Shown here piece by piece: positions 25,719 through 34,112 of a stretch of DNA of 64,000 nucleotides (the stretch's first letter is position 1; every line of letters begins with the position of its first letter). The translations under genes were made by a program, and so were the position numbers. This DNA comes from Desulfococcus multivorans (GTDB lineage: Bacteria; Desulfobacterota; Desulfobacteria; Desulfobacterales; Desulfococcaceae), in assembly GCF_001854245.1 (NCBI RefSeq), contig NZ_CP015381.1, positions 2,205,001 to 2,269,000 on the forward strand. Direction: 5' to 3'. Under the pieces are notes generated by a model. That model made no database searches, was not told the DNA's origin, and saw nothing but the letters and a program-made list of their open reading frames with translations.

Positions 25719-26051
25719 TCAGCAGTCTCCGTTGCTGTTTCCGTTTCCGGTGCCGTCGCCAGGACCGTCGCCGCCGTTGCCGGTGCCGTCGCCCGGGCCG
25801 TGGCCGTTACCCGCCAGAATCAGTGCGGCTGCGTCGCTCGCGGAGCAGTCTCCGGGGCCGTTTCCGGTGCCGTCGCCAGGACCGTCGCCGCCGTTGCCGG
25901 TGCCGTCGCCCGGGCCGTGGCCGTTACCCGCCAGTATAATGGAACCGGCGCCTGCGGCATTGTTGCCCGGAACATCCGCTGCCGCGGCCGATATCGTTGT
26001 CGCCATGAAGATTGTCATAACTGCCAATGTCGCTTTTGCCGTCATTTTCAT
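25719..26051 (-). CDS. Small exported protein with two GNGHGPGDGTGNGGDG repeats
   Basis: 110 residues. ATG 26051 has AGGAG five bases upstream. Residues 1-24 are a signal peptide (ATLAVMTIFMATTISAAAA). The mature part holds two near-identical ~25-residue units rich in Gly, Asp and Asn (LAGNGHGPGDGTGNGGDG then PGDGTGNG), joined by CSASDAAAL. A Cys ends the protein and another lies between the units, so a disulfide is possible. The Asp/Asn/Gly pattern suggests metal or calcium binding, but no known repeat is recognised. It has its own terminator and a candidate sigma-54 promoter. Confidence 0.75.
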   Translation of the reverse strand: MKMTAKATLAVMTIFMATTISAAAADVPGNNAAGAGSIILAGNGHGPGDGTGNGGDGPGDGTGNGPGDCSASDAAALILAGNGHGPGDGTGNGGDGPGDGTGNGNSNGDC

Positions 26052-26210
26052 TGTTTACTCCTGAGGTTGTTTCGTGTCCGATGCATGTCGGTTTCAATTG
26101 TCGAGGGCCGGCTTCGGCATCCGTGTGTATTGGCGTTGTCCTGCCGGGATGGCGATTGTCCGTGACCCTCGAGTGTTCCTTTTCCAAACGGCCGTTTGTT
26201 TTAAAATGTT

Positions 26211-26230
26211 ATCAACAATCGTGCCAAACA
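26211..26230 (-). promoter_or_regulatory. Candidate sigma-54 (-24/-12) promoter
   Basis: On the minus strand the sequence TTTGGCACGATTGTTGAT matches TGGCACG-N4-TTGCW except that the -12 GC reads GA. The GG and GA dinucleotides are 10 bp apart as required. It lies about 160 bp upstream of the small exported repeat protein's ATG. A perfect 14-bp palindrome, CAAACGGCCGTTTG (26185-26198), lies just beyond the predicted start of transcription. Confidence 0.5.
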
Positions 26231-26278
26231 TGATCGGTATGAATTACAGGAGGTTGCGAAAATGAGTAGGCCCGCTGT

Positions 26279-26319
26279 GTCGACAAACGGCGCAAGGCGT
26301 CGACAATATTGTCGACGCC
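26279..26319. promoter_or_regulatory. Dyad-symmetric candidate enhancer (upstream activator site)
   Basis: A perfect 24-bp palindrome (26296-26319) is built of GGCGTCGACAAT and its complement. A third copy of the core GTCGACAA (26279) lies exactly 20 bp from the left core (26299), two helical turns. The palindrome centre is about 107 bp upstream of the predicted sigma-54 start, the usual distance for an NtrC-type activator site. The binding protein is unknown; the regulator at 21985 is the obvious candidate. Confidence 0.55.
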
Positions 26320-26371
26320 CGGCCGGACACAGCAGGGTAGGGGACCGGCCGACAGGCCGGATGAGGGGAGG

Positions 26372-26800
26372 TTACATTCCGAAGCGCTTCAACGCGTCGA
26401 TTACGGCTTCTTTTTCCTTTTTTTCGACGATCATGATCTTTTCGGCGTGGGCGTTCTTGATTTTTCGGCTCAGGGTTTCCAGGTCGGCCGGCTTCTCGAT
26501 GAAGTCCGTGGCGCCCAGTTTGATGGCCTCGACACCCTTTTCCACGGTGGCGTGCCCGGTGAGGAGGATGATCTGGGCCTCGGGCTGGATATCCTTGATG
26601 GCCTTCAGGGCTTCGATGCCGTCCATCCCGGGCATCTGTAGATCCAGGATGATGGCGTCGTAGGCGCCTTTCTTGATCATGCCCAGGGCTTCCTCGGCGG
26701 ACATGGAGGTGGAGACCTCAAACCCCCGGGCCTCCATTCTTTCAGTCATGACATCCAGAAAATCCTTTTCGTCGTCGATCAGCAGAATATTTTCCGGCAT
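26372..26800 (-). CDS. Stand-alone receiver-domain response regulator
   Basis: 142 residues. The CheY-like fold is complete: acidic pair in LLIDDEKD, phospho-Asp in AIILDLQMPGMDG, Thr in ILLTGHA and Lys in IEKPAD. The last 25 residues are a charged helix (IMIVEKKEKEAVIDALKRF). There is no output domain, so it probably works in a phosphorelay or by protein contact. ATG 26800 has AAGGAGATATACC upstream. It is separated from the kinase operon upstream by a TIR-type repeat. Confidence 0.9.
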   Translation of the reverse strand: MPENILLIDDEKDFLDVMTERMEARGFEVSTSMSAEEALGMIKKGAYDAIILDLQMPGMDGIEALKAIKDIQPEAQIILLTGHATVEKGVEAIKLGATDFIEKPADLETLSRKIKNAHAEKIMIVEKKEKEAVIDALKRFGM

Positions 26801-26829
26801 GGTATATCTCCTTTGTTGAGGTAAGCATT

Positions 26830-26891
26830 CAACTTTTGGTATTTATGGGTCGGCACTTCTTTCCGGTCACCGTCATGAAAGTCGAAAGTTG
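26830..26891. mobile_element. Short TIR element copy (62 bp)
   Basis: A degenerate left end CAACTTTTGGTATTTAT (26830-26846) and a perfect right end ATGAAAGTCGAAAGTTG (26875-26891), with CCGGTCACCGTC before the right end as in other copies. It lies between the degenerate kinase gene and the receiver gene. Confidence 0.75.
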
Positions 26892-27006
26892 AGCAAAAAT
26901 TTTTGACGGCACCGCGGCACATCCCATATTTTTGTTATGACGCAATTTTCATAATTTGCAAACCCCGATCTTGAACTTTCGGCCGGTTTCCATCTTTCAG
27001 GGCCGT

Positions 27007-27684
27007 TCATCCGGCGGCATCTTCTGAAAAGCGCTTTTCCGGCAGGGTGAGGACCAGGGTCCGTCCGTCAGCCGCCACGGTCACTCCGGCGCCGAGGTAT
27101 GCCGTCAACAGGGCCTCGACGCCGTCGCCGAATTTGTGCGACACCATATCCATGTCCTCGATCTCGGCGAACCGGACCTGGGCGCCGTCGGGGATCTTCC
27201 GGAAGGAAACGCTGAGCTCCGGTGTTTTCGGGGCGGCATCCATGGCGGTTTCCATGCAGCACCAGAGGAGATTCAGCAGCGCGAAAGGGTTTGTGGTGAT
27301 CTGCACCGGCGATGTCGGCGGGCTGATATTGATGTTCTTGCCCCGGTTGGCGGCCAGCCGCCGCGTCAACGCCGCCATGAGGGCCAGGTTTTCCGAAAGG
27401 TCCACGCCGGCGACGGGATCGTCCACCTTGTGGGCGAAGCGGTTCAGGTCTCTGACGACGTCGTCCGCTCTGGCCACCCGCTCCAGCACCTTGTCGGCGA
27501 TGCTGTCGAGTCGCCCCGGATCCAGGGGCCGCCCTTTTTGGGCCATCAGGATCAGGTCCTTCAAGAGGCCGGCGTTTTCGTTGATCACGGCGAGCCCGTT
27601 CTTGATTTCATGGGAGACCGTCGCGGATATCTTTCCGAAAAACCGGGTTCCCGCCTCGCCGATGGTGTTGGGGTCGGTATGCAT
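27007..27684 (-). CDS. Histidine-kinase-like protein with degenerate ATPase domain
   Basis: 225 residues. An intact H-box, ATVSHEIKNGLAVINENAG, is followed by the second HisKA helix. The expected N-box region reads LLNLLWCCMETAMDAAP, without the usual Asn-rich ATP/Mg motif, and no DxGxG or GxGLGL boxes are visible. It probably cannot autophosphorylate. It may act as a histidine phosphotransfer or phosphatase partner for the receivers encoded just upstream, much like Spo0B-type proteins. It lies 9 bp after the receiver gene. There are no membrane segments. Confidence 0.75.
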   Translation of the reverse strand: MHTDPNTIGEAGTRFFGKISATVSHEIKNGLAVINENAGLLKDLILMAQKGRPLDPGRLDSIADKVLERVARADDVVRDLNRFAHKVDDPVAGVDLSENLALMAALTRRLAANRGKNINISPPTSPVQITTNPFALLNLLWCCMETAMDAAPKTPELSVSFRKIPDGAQVRFAEIEDMDMVSHKFGDGVEALLTAYLGAGVTVAADGRTLVLTLPEKRFSEDAAG

Positions 27685-27693
27685 ATCGTCTCC

Positions 27694-28047
27694 TCAGGTC
27701 TTCAGGATCTCGTTCATCCTGGCAATCAACTGGTCGATCTGGATCGGCTTCACGAGGTAAACGGCCCCATCGACGGCGCCCCTGCGGTAATCCTCCTCCG
27801 ATCCGTGTCCGGTCAGGAAAATAAACTTGATGTTGGGATATTTTCGTTTCAGGCGATCCCGCAGCTCGAGGCCGGAGGTTCTGGGCATTTTCACATCGAG
27901 AATCGCCAGGTCGTAGGGCACGGTTTCGGCGGATTTGAGGGCGTCCTTCGCATTGGTGAACCAATGGGCCTCGATCCCACGGATCTCCAGCCGCTCCGCC
28001 AGGGTCGAGACCAGTTCTATTTCGTCGTCAACCAGCAAAATGTTCAC
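27694..28047 (-). CDS. Stand-alone receiver-domain response regulator
   Basis: 117 residues starting at GTG 28047, chosen because AAAGGAGA lies 7 bases upstream and the receiver fold starts at once (NILLVDDEIEL). Phospho-Asp in LAILDVKMPRTSG, Thr in FIFLTGHG, Lys in YLVKPIQID. No output domain. The GTGA overlaps the kinase stop by 4 bp, so kinase and receiver are probably made in equal amounts and form a pair. Confidence 0.9.
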   Translation of the reverse strand: MNILLVDDEIELVSTLAERLEIRGIEAHWFTNAKDALKSAETVPYDLAILDVKMPRTSGLELRDRLKRKYPNIKFIFLTGHGSEEDYRRGAVDGAVYLVKPIQIDQLIARMNEILKT

Positions 28048-29792
28048 TTGGGATTCTCCTTTTTGGGTTGAGCATCCACGGGCAGGCGCACGATGAAACA
28101 CGTCCCCACGCCTTCCTCGCTTTCCACGTCGATCTGCCCGCCGATCTCCTTGACCAGGTTATAGGTGATGGAAAGACCGAGCCCGGTGCCCCCTTTCTGG
28201 GTTTTGGTGGAAAAAAACGGCTCGAACACCCGCCGAAGATCGGCCTCGGAGATGCCGCACCCGTCGTCCTTTACGGAGACCACCACCTCCCGGGCAGCGT
28301 TCAGGACCGCTGAAATCTCGAGATGCCCGCCGTCCTCCATGGCCGCGAAGGAGTTGTTGATAAGGTTCAGGAAGATCTGCTGCAGCTTCCCGCGATCGCT
28401 TTCGATGAGCGGCACCGCGTCCTGCACGGCAACGGTGACGTCGATGGAGCGATACTCGGCCTCCTTCCCGGTAAAACTCAACACCTCCCGGAGCAGCTCC
28501 CCCACGTCGATCTTCTGGAGCATTACGTCGGACTGGCGTGAGAAGCCCAGGAGCCGTTTGGTGATGGTGCCGCAGCGTTCGACGGACGCGATGATCGCGT
28601 CGATGGTCCGGATCAGGCGGGGATCGTCGGCATATTCTTTCTTATAGCAGAAAAGATCTTTGATCAACCCCGCCTTTTCGTTGATGATGGCCAGCGGGTT
28701 GTTGATCTCGTGGGCGATCCCGGCGGCCAGGCGCCCGATGGAGGCCATTTTGCTGCCGTATTCGAGCTGGTGAAGGCTCATGAGACGCTTCTGGTCGGTG
28801 ACGTAGAGATTGTTCACCAGATAGGTGGCCACCCCCAGGATGACGAGGAGGATGATGGTGATGCTGGCCACCAGGAACCCGATCAGCTGAAGCCGCGTCT
28901 GGTGCCAGGATTTCATCATCGCGCGCTTCAGCTTGACGATGACGAGGATGAACGGCGTGTTGGGGATGTAGGCGTAGCCGAAGATGATGGGCTCGCCTTT
29001 GACGTCCTGGATTTCATGCACCTCGGTGCGGTCCGAATACGCCGGCACCGGCAGGGAGAAGGGTTCCAGAACCTTGCCGTGGTACCGGCTCGGCGTCTGG
29101 AGAATGCCGTGGTCGTTGATCATGAAGGCGTCCCCCCGGCCGCTCAACTCCAGTTCGGAGAGGAGCAGGATGAAACGATAGGTGTCCAGGGACGAGCGAA
29201 GGATGTAGAAATCGCCGTCGGGCAGATCGTATTTCACGGCGATGACGAGATGGGGGACGTTCCGGAATCCCAGGAAGACGTCGCTGATGTAAATGCCGCT
29301 TTCAACCACCTTCCGAAACCAGGACTGGTCGCTGTAGTCCTTTCCCTTGAGGTTGTAAGGACCGACATAGGCGCGCTGGAGGCCGGCGGCATCGATGACC
29401 CCCATGTCCTCGAACCCGCCGCCGAATCCCTTCTGAAGGTCTCTCAGAATTCTGGCGAGGTTCGATTCGTCCATGAGGGATTCGAAGGTGTTGTTGTGGA
29501 CCAGGAAATCGAGGGCTGATTTGCGTTCGTCCAGGAAAAAGGAGATGCTGCGCTTGGTGTTGGAGACGCTTCTGGCGGTTGTGAGGAGGATCTCCGACTC
29601 GATGGACGACTGGGTGACGTTGTAGTCGATGAGCGTAATGGCGATGAGGGGCAACAGCGTCACCCCGGCGGTGAGGGCCACGGTCAGCTTCCAGATCCGG
29701 CGGAAGTTGAACATGTGCTTGAACGGGCCCTGGGTGTGGACCGGAAGGTTCCAGAAGGCGGGTTTCCATTTTTCGAACAGGGTTCGCATCAT
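28044..29792 (-). CDS. Cache-domain sensor histidine kinase
   Basis: 582 residues. A first membrane helix at about 35-57 (LTVALTAGVTLLPLIAITLI) and a second at about 312-335 (IGFLVASITIILLVILGVATYLV) enclose a ~250-residue double-Cache sensor (DLQKGFGGGFEDMGVIDAAG, PYNLKGKDYSDQSWFRKVVESG). HisKA has [20 protein letters not shown]. The ATPase domain has the N-box NLINNSFAA, DDGCGI, and FFSTKTQKGGTGLGLSI. Two adjacent ATGs (29792, 29789) are possible. It probably senses a small extracellular ligand and passes phosphate to the overlapping receiver. Confidence 0.94.
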   Translation of the reverse strand: MMRTLFEKWKPAFWNLPVHTQGPFKHMFNFRRIWKLTVALTAGVTLLPLIAITLIDYNVTQSSIESEILLTTARSVSNTKRSISFFLDERKSALDFLVHNNTFESLMDESNLARILRDLQKGFGGGFEDMGVIDAAGLQRAYVGPYNLKGKDYSDQSWFRKVVESGIYISDVFLGFRNVPHLVIAVKYDLPDGDFYILRSSLDTYRFILLLSELELSGRGDAFMINDHGILQTPSRYHGKVLEPFSLPVPAYSDRTEVHEIQDVKGEPIIFGYAYIPNTPFILVIVKLKRAMMKSWHQTRLQLIGFLVASITIILLVILGVATYLVNNLYVTDQKRLMSLHQLEYGSKMASIGRLAAGIAHEINNPLAIINEKAGLIKDLFCYKKEYADDPRLIRTIDAIIASVERCGTITKRLLGFSRQSDVMLQKIDVGELLREVLSFTGKEAEYRSIDVTVAVQDAVPLIESDRGKLQQIFLNLINNSFAAMEDGGHLEISAVLNAAREVVVSVKDDGCGISEADLRRVFEPFFSTKTQKGGTGLGLSITYNLVKEIGGQIDVESEEGVGTCFIVRLPVDAQPKKENPK

Positions 29793-29913
29793 CTCTTTAT
29801 CCTCGCAGGACGTCGGGTCCCGCCGCCCCGCGTCGATACGTCATTGGGGGGCGGGGTCCGGATAATGTCCGCCCCTGACGGGGCGGACGGATGCCTGGGG
29901 CGATCGGGCCGCT

Positions 29914-31146
29914 TCAGGAACGGTCCCTGGATCGGGCCCGCTCCCGCATCTTGGCGTTGGCGGCCTTGAGGGTTTCACTCAGCACATCGATGTTGACGGG
30001 CTTCTGGAGATAGGCGAATGCCCCCAGCTCCATACAGAGCTGTTTGTCCGCGTCGCTGCCGTGGCCCGTCAGGATGATGACCTCGATCTCCGGCCGCGTC
30101 TGCTTGACGCGGCGGAGCACCTCGATGCCGTCGATGCCCGGCATCTTGAGGTCGAGGATCATCACCTCCGGATCGTCCTCCCGCACGATGTCCAGGGCCG
30201 ATTCACCGTCGTAGGCAACGGCCGAGCCCATATCCCGCATCATCAGGCGCTCCGAAAGGGTCTGCACGAACTCCCGCTCGTCGTCCACCAGCAGCACCTT
30301 GGAGGGGACCTCGAAATCGAACCGGCGATAGATGTCCGTCTGGTGGAAGTCCTTTCCCGTCTCGGTCTGCACCTTTTGGACCCCGGGGACCTTCTGTACG
30401 ATGCTCTTGAGTTCCTCCTCGAGCCGGTGCAGCATCAAGACGAACTTGTTGATGGTCAGGACGACCACGCCCTCCCTGGCACGAACCCCCACGCTGTGGC
30501 CCTCCCGGGCCAGGGCCGCCTCGACCTCGGCGGCCAGGCGAAAGTCCGCCACGGCCTTTTGGGAACGCTCCGTCCGCTTCAGCACCTCGCTCCCGACGTT
30601 GTCGACGATGAGGGCCGCCGCGTCGGCGGCGTCGGTCTTGTCCGTGGGCACCAGGATGTCGTAGAGGACGGGATCCCAGGGGTCGTCCTTGTCAAAAAGC
30701 ATCTTGACCCATGCGGCGCAGTCTTCGTCGCTTTTGCGGATGAGGTTCAGGGCCTCCTTCTCGGAGACGGCTTTTGTCTCCCGAAGTCTGGCCACACGGC
30801 TGCGGATGTCCGCAATCAGGCACACCGGCATGACATGATTGATGGATCGGGGGATCAGAAGCCCGGAAAATCCGGTGATCAGAAGATCGTCGTCCGCCAG
30901 GATCTCGGCGAGGGCCATGCGGAGATGGGCCACGGCCCGCTCCTTTTCATGGGTGAACCGATTGAAAAGCGAGGTTTTCGCAGAAAAGGCGCTGCGGATC
31001 TTTCCCTCCGACATGTCGGAAAGACCGGCGGCCCGACCGATGATATCGTTTTCCTCGATTTTCCGATAACCGGTCCGCGTCTCGACCTCGCGGATCACCG
31101 CCGCTTCGTTGCAGTATTCTCCGCTGAACAATGTAATGACAGGCAT
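29914..31146 (-). CDS. Cytidylate-kinase-like domain fused to a BON-like segment and a receiver
   Basis: 410 residues. Residues 1-200 align in pattern with the cytidylate-kinase-like (AAK6-type) family: VITLFSGEYCNEAAV at the P-loop position, LLITGFSGLLIP, and RKSDEDCAAWVKMLF followed by WDPVLYDILVPTDKTD. The Walker A GxxxxGK is missing, so nucleotide kinase activity is doubtful. Residues 205-275 (VEAALAREGHSVGVRAREGVVVLTI, then VPGVQKVQ) look like a BON domain. Residues 285-400 are an intact receiver (LLVDDERE, VMILDLKMPGIDG, LTGHG, LQKPVN). It lies 24 bp after the SulP gene and upstream of the Cache kinase, so it is probably part of that relay. Confidence 0.75.
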   Translation of the reverse strand: MPVITLFSGEYCNEAAVIREVETRTGYRKIEENDIIGRAAGLSDMSEGKIRSAFSAKTSLFNRFTHEKERAVAHLRMALAEILADDDLLITGFSGLLIPRSINHVMPVCLIADIRSRVARLRETKAVSEKEALNLIRKSDEDCAAWVKMLFDKDDPWDPVLYDILVPTDKTDAADAAALIVDNVGSEVLKRTERSQKAVADFRLAAEVEAALAREGHSVGVRAREGVVVLTINKFVLMLHRLEEELKSIVQKVPGVQKVQTETGKDFHQTDIYRRFDFEVPSKVLLVDDEREFVQTLSERLMMRDMGSAVAYDGESALDIVREDDPEVMILDLKMPGIDGIEVLRRVKQTRPEIEVIILTGHGSDADKQLCMELGAFAYLQKPVNIDVLSETLKAANAKMRERARSRDRS

Positions 31147-31170
31147 GGGGTTTCCTCCTTGATTCTCGTA

Positions 31171-33297
31171 TTATGCGATGCGACAGACGGTGGTGAGCGG
31201 ACATGTGGTCTCCATCGCACCCGTGTGGGTTTGGCCGTGGACGGCGCAAATGGCCTTTTCCATGGTGGGATAGACGTGATCCCGCCCGATCTTGTTGATC
31301 AGGTGGGTTCGCTCCAACACCGCCATGACCGATTCGTTCACACCGCTGAGGGAGATGTCCACGCCGCCGCTCCTGACGGTATCCACCAGAATGGACAGGA
31401 TTTCCTCCCCCGAGGCGTCCATGTCGTTGATGCCGTTGGCGACGATGATGATGTGTTTCAAATTCTTCTGTTGCTGCAGCCGATCGTTGATCTTGTCCTC
31501 CAGATAGCTGGCGTTGGCGAAGAAGAGTGGGCCGTCGAACCGCACCAGGTCGACATACTCGCACCGTTGGAGGCCGTGGGCCACCGCGTCCCTGAGCCCT
31601 TCGTCGTCGTGTCGGGAAAGGGAGGTCACGGTAGGCCGCATCATTTTATACAAAAAGACGATGATCGACAAGACCACACCCACCATAATCCCCTTGTCCA
31701 GATGGGGCGCGAAGGCGAGGGTGCAGAGAAAGGACAGGATGGATATGGCGCCGTCGTACCACTGGGCGTGCCAGGCATGGATGAAGCCGGAGACATTGAT
31801 GAGGCCGATGACGGCCATCATGATGACGGCGGCGAGGACCGATTGGGGCAGATGATACAGGAGCGGGGTGAAGAAGAGCAGCACGATGACGACGGCAAAG
31901 CTTGTAAAAAGACTGGAAAGCCCCGTCACGGCCCCGGACTGGAGGTTGACCGCGGACCTCGAGAAGGAGCCCGAGGTGGGATAGCTTTTTCCCACGGCGC
32001 CCAGGATATTGCCGAGGCCCTGCCCGATCAGTTCCTGGTTGGGATCCAGGCGCTGGCCGGTTTTGGCGGCCATGGCCTTGGCGATGGAGATGGCCTCCAT
32101 GAACCCGAGAAGGGAAATGATGGCGGCGAAGGGAAGCATCCGCATCATGACGCCGAAATCGATTCTGGGGACCGAAAGGGAGGGAAGCCCCTTGGGAATG
32201 CTGCCCACCACCGCGCCGCCGCCCATCATCAGAAGCTGTTCGGGGTCGAGAAGACTGTTGCCGATTTTGACCCGCCAGATGCGGCCGTCTCCGGTTTCAC
32301 CTGCCGGAAGGGTGCCTTTGGGATAGAAAAGGAGGGAACCGTCGGGCTGGGGCGCTCCTTCGAAGAGATAGGCGCGTATGCGTTCACGGTATTGATGGGA
32401 CTGGTTGCCGAGGCGTTCCATGTTGAGGTTGACGACGCCCAGATCGTGTTCGACGTCCAGGAGTTTCAGCTCGTCCCGGCTTGCTTTGGCCGCCTCCATC
32501 TCCTGGGTCAGCCGGGTTCGCTCTTCCGCCTTCAGGGGGATCTCGGAAACGATGCTGTTGAATGCCGCGATATCCGTGCGGGCCTCTGGGGACATGAGGG
32601 CGTCCAGCCGCGCATGGGTGTTGTGCTCGAAGCCGATGGCCCAGGCGATGACGGTGGTGAGCGCCACCGCCACCAGAACGTTGGGGACCTTGGGGGCCAG
32701 CTTTTTGAGGCCGTACATGATGACGAAGGCAGCCGCGCCCATGATGAGGGTCGGCCAGTGGGTGTAGTGGGCGGCGGCCTGGGACACCCGGATGATGGTT
32801 TCGTAGTGGTGTTCCGCACTGTCCACGGTGACGCCGAACATCTTGGAGAGCTGCGACGACGCGATGATGATGGCCGCCGCGTTGGTGAAACCGTTCACCA
32901 CCGGATGGGACAGGAAATTGACCACGAGCCCCAGCCGGAGGATGCCCAGAGAGAGCTGGAACAGTCCCACCATGAGCGCCAGAAGAACGGCATAGGCGAT
33001 ATAGGCCTCACTGCCGGCGGTCGCCAGGGGTGCCAGTGACGCCGACGTCATCAAGGAGACCACGGCCACCGGCCCCGTCGCCAGCTGACGGCTGGAGCCG
33101 AAGAGTGCCGCCGTCATCGGCGGCAGGAACGAGGCGTACAGCCCGTAATAGGACGGCAGCCCGGCCAGCTGGGCATAGGCCATGGACTGGGGGATCAGGA
33201 CCAGGGCGACGGTCAATCCCGAGATGACGTCCGCCTTGAAATCCTCCCCGCGATAGGATTTGAACCAACCGATGAAAGGTAAAACCTTTTCGATCAT
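31171..33297 (-). CDS. SulP-family anion permease with large insertion and STAS domain
   Basis: 708 residues. ATG 33297 has GGGAGGAG upstream. The membrane core has the family's opening DVISGLTVALVLIPQSMAYA and YGLYASFLP. A C-terminal STAS domain (about 565-680) is present. Unusually, about 150 hydrophilic residues (225-375, containing a coiled-coil-like KAEERTRLTQEMEAAKAS stretch) interrupt the transporter before the GSIPKGLPSL motif. The substrate could be sulfate, bicarbonate or another anion. It lies between a TetR gene and a signalling operon on the same strand. Confidence 0.88.
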   Translation of the reverse strand: MIEKVLPFIGWFKSYRGEDFKADVISGLTVALVLIPQSMAYAQLAGLPSYYGLYASFLPPMTAALFGSSRQLATGPVAVVSLMTSASLAPLATAGSEAYIAYAVLLALMVGLFQLSLGILRLGLVVNFLSHPVVNGFTNAAAIIIASSQLSKMFGVTVDSAEHHYETIIRVSQAAAHYTHWPTLIMGAAAFVIMYGLKKLAPKVPNVLVAVALTTVIAWAIGFEHNTHARLDALMSPEARTDIAAFNSIVSEIPLKAEERTRLTQEMEAAKASRDELKLLDVEHDLGVVNLNMERLGNQSHQYRERIRAYLFEGAPQPDGSLLFYPKGTLPAGETGDGRIWRVKIGNSLLDPEQLLMMGGGAVVGSIPKGLPSLSVPRIDFGVMMRMLPFAAIISLLGFMEAISIAKAMAAKTGQRLDPNQELIGQGLGNILGAVGKSYPTSGSFSRSAVNLQSGAVTGLSSLFTSFAVVIVLLFFTPLLYHLPQSVLAAVIMMAVIGLINVSGFIHAWHAQWYDGAISILSFLCTLAFAPHLDKGIMVGVVLSIIVFLYKMMRPTVTSLSRHDDEGLRDAVAHGLQRCEYVDLVRFDGPLFFANASYLEDKINDRLQQQKNLKHIIIVANGINDMDASGEEILSILVDTVRSGGVDISLSGVNESVMAVLERTHLINKIGRDHVYPTMEKAICAVHGQTHTGAMETTCPLTTVCRIA

Positions 33298-33315
33298 TAC
33301 TCCTCCCTGCAATTA

Positions 33316-33900
33316 TCATGTTTGTTTTTTCAGCATGTTTCTGCACAATTCGATCAGATTGTTGTACAGAGCCCCTGCGTTATATAATTGGTACGTTTTG
33401 AACCGTACCACTCCGTCGACCATGGCAAGCAGAATGAGGGCGGTCTTGTGCGACGAGACCTCCCGGATGGAGCCGTCGGCCTTGCCTCTTCGAATCGCCC
33501 GTTCAAAAATGTCAACGAAACAGTTGTAGATCACTTCGAGATGCCGGCGGCAGACCGGATTGACTTCGGCCAGACGATAGGGATGATTGCGGTGGAGGAG
33601 CATGAACCACTCTTCCCGCAGTCCCGCCATATAAAGAAAAAACGAAACGACGCCTTCCACCATCTCCAGGCCCGATTCAAAGATCTTTTCGTTGAAATAG
33701 TCGTCGAAGGCCTTGAGCAGACCGTCTTTCGTCTTTTCGAGCACGGCGAGGAACAGCTCTTCCTTGTTGCTGAAATGATAAAAAATCGTGGCGCCGGCAA
33801 TATCCGTCATCTCGGCCAACTCCGCCATGGAGGTGCCGTTGAATCCTTTCCGGGCGAACAGCTTGGTCCCGGCCACGAGGATGGCTTCTTTTTTGGTCAT
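33316..33900 (-). CDS. TetR-family transcriptional regulator
   Basis: 194 residues. ATG 33900 follows GAGGAG; ATG 33939 is less likely. The N-terminal HTH is clear (AILVAGTKLFARKGFNGTSM, then ELAEMTDIAGATIFYHFSNKEELF). The C-terminal ligand-binding half is all helical. It lies 18 bp upstream of the SulP gene on the same strand, so it probably regulates its own operon. Two overlapping inverted repeats just upstream (33942-33968) are candidate operators. Confidence 0.92.
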   Translation of the reverse strand: MTKKEAILVAGTKLFARKGFNGTSMAELAEMTDIAGATIFYHFSNKEELFLAVLEKTKDGLLKAFDDYFNEKIFESGLEMVEGVVSFFLYMAGLREEWFMLLHRNHPYRLAEVNPVCRRHLEVIYNCFVDIFERAIRRGKADGSIREVSSHKTALILLAMVDGVVRFKTYQLYNAGALYNNLIELCRNMLKKQT

Positions 33901-33941
33901 GATCTCCTCTTCGACTGACAACAGGCGTATACTGATCATTC

Positions 33942-33968
33942 AATCAGCCTGACTGATTAAACAGTCAG
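33942..33968. promoter_or_regulatory. Candidate TetR operator
   Basis: Two overlapping dyads: AATCAG-5-CTGATT (33942-33958) and CTGACTG-6-CAGTCAG (33949-33968). Both arms are perfect. They lie 42-68 bp upstream of the TetR start, where autoregulatory operators of this family are usually found. Confidence 0.6.
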
Positions 33969-34027
33969 TTTTTAAACGCACTGTAATTCCCCCCGAGGAT
34001 CTCGTCAAGGAAAAAATAATCTTCACT

Positions 34028-34099
34028 CAACTTTCGACTTTCACAGGCCATATCCTCGCGCCACCGCTTGCCGGTCATCGTCATGAAAGTCGAAAGTTG
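34028..34099. mobile_element. Short TIR element copy (72 bp)
   Basis: Left end CAACTTTCGACTTTCAC (34028-34044), right end ATGAAAGTCGAAAGTTG (34083-34099), with a shortened interior of TATCCTCGCGCC and CCGGTCATCGTC. It lies between the TetR promoter region and the 3' end of the kinase-like gene. Confidence 0.85.
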
Positions 34100-34112
34100 A
34101 AAATCTTCAGTC

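Noticed and set aside
25732-26064. Plus-strand Pro/Ser-rich repeat frame
   Set aside because: It is complementary to the exported GNGHGPGDGTG protein, which has a ribosome-binding site, signal peptide and terminator.
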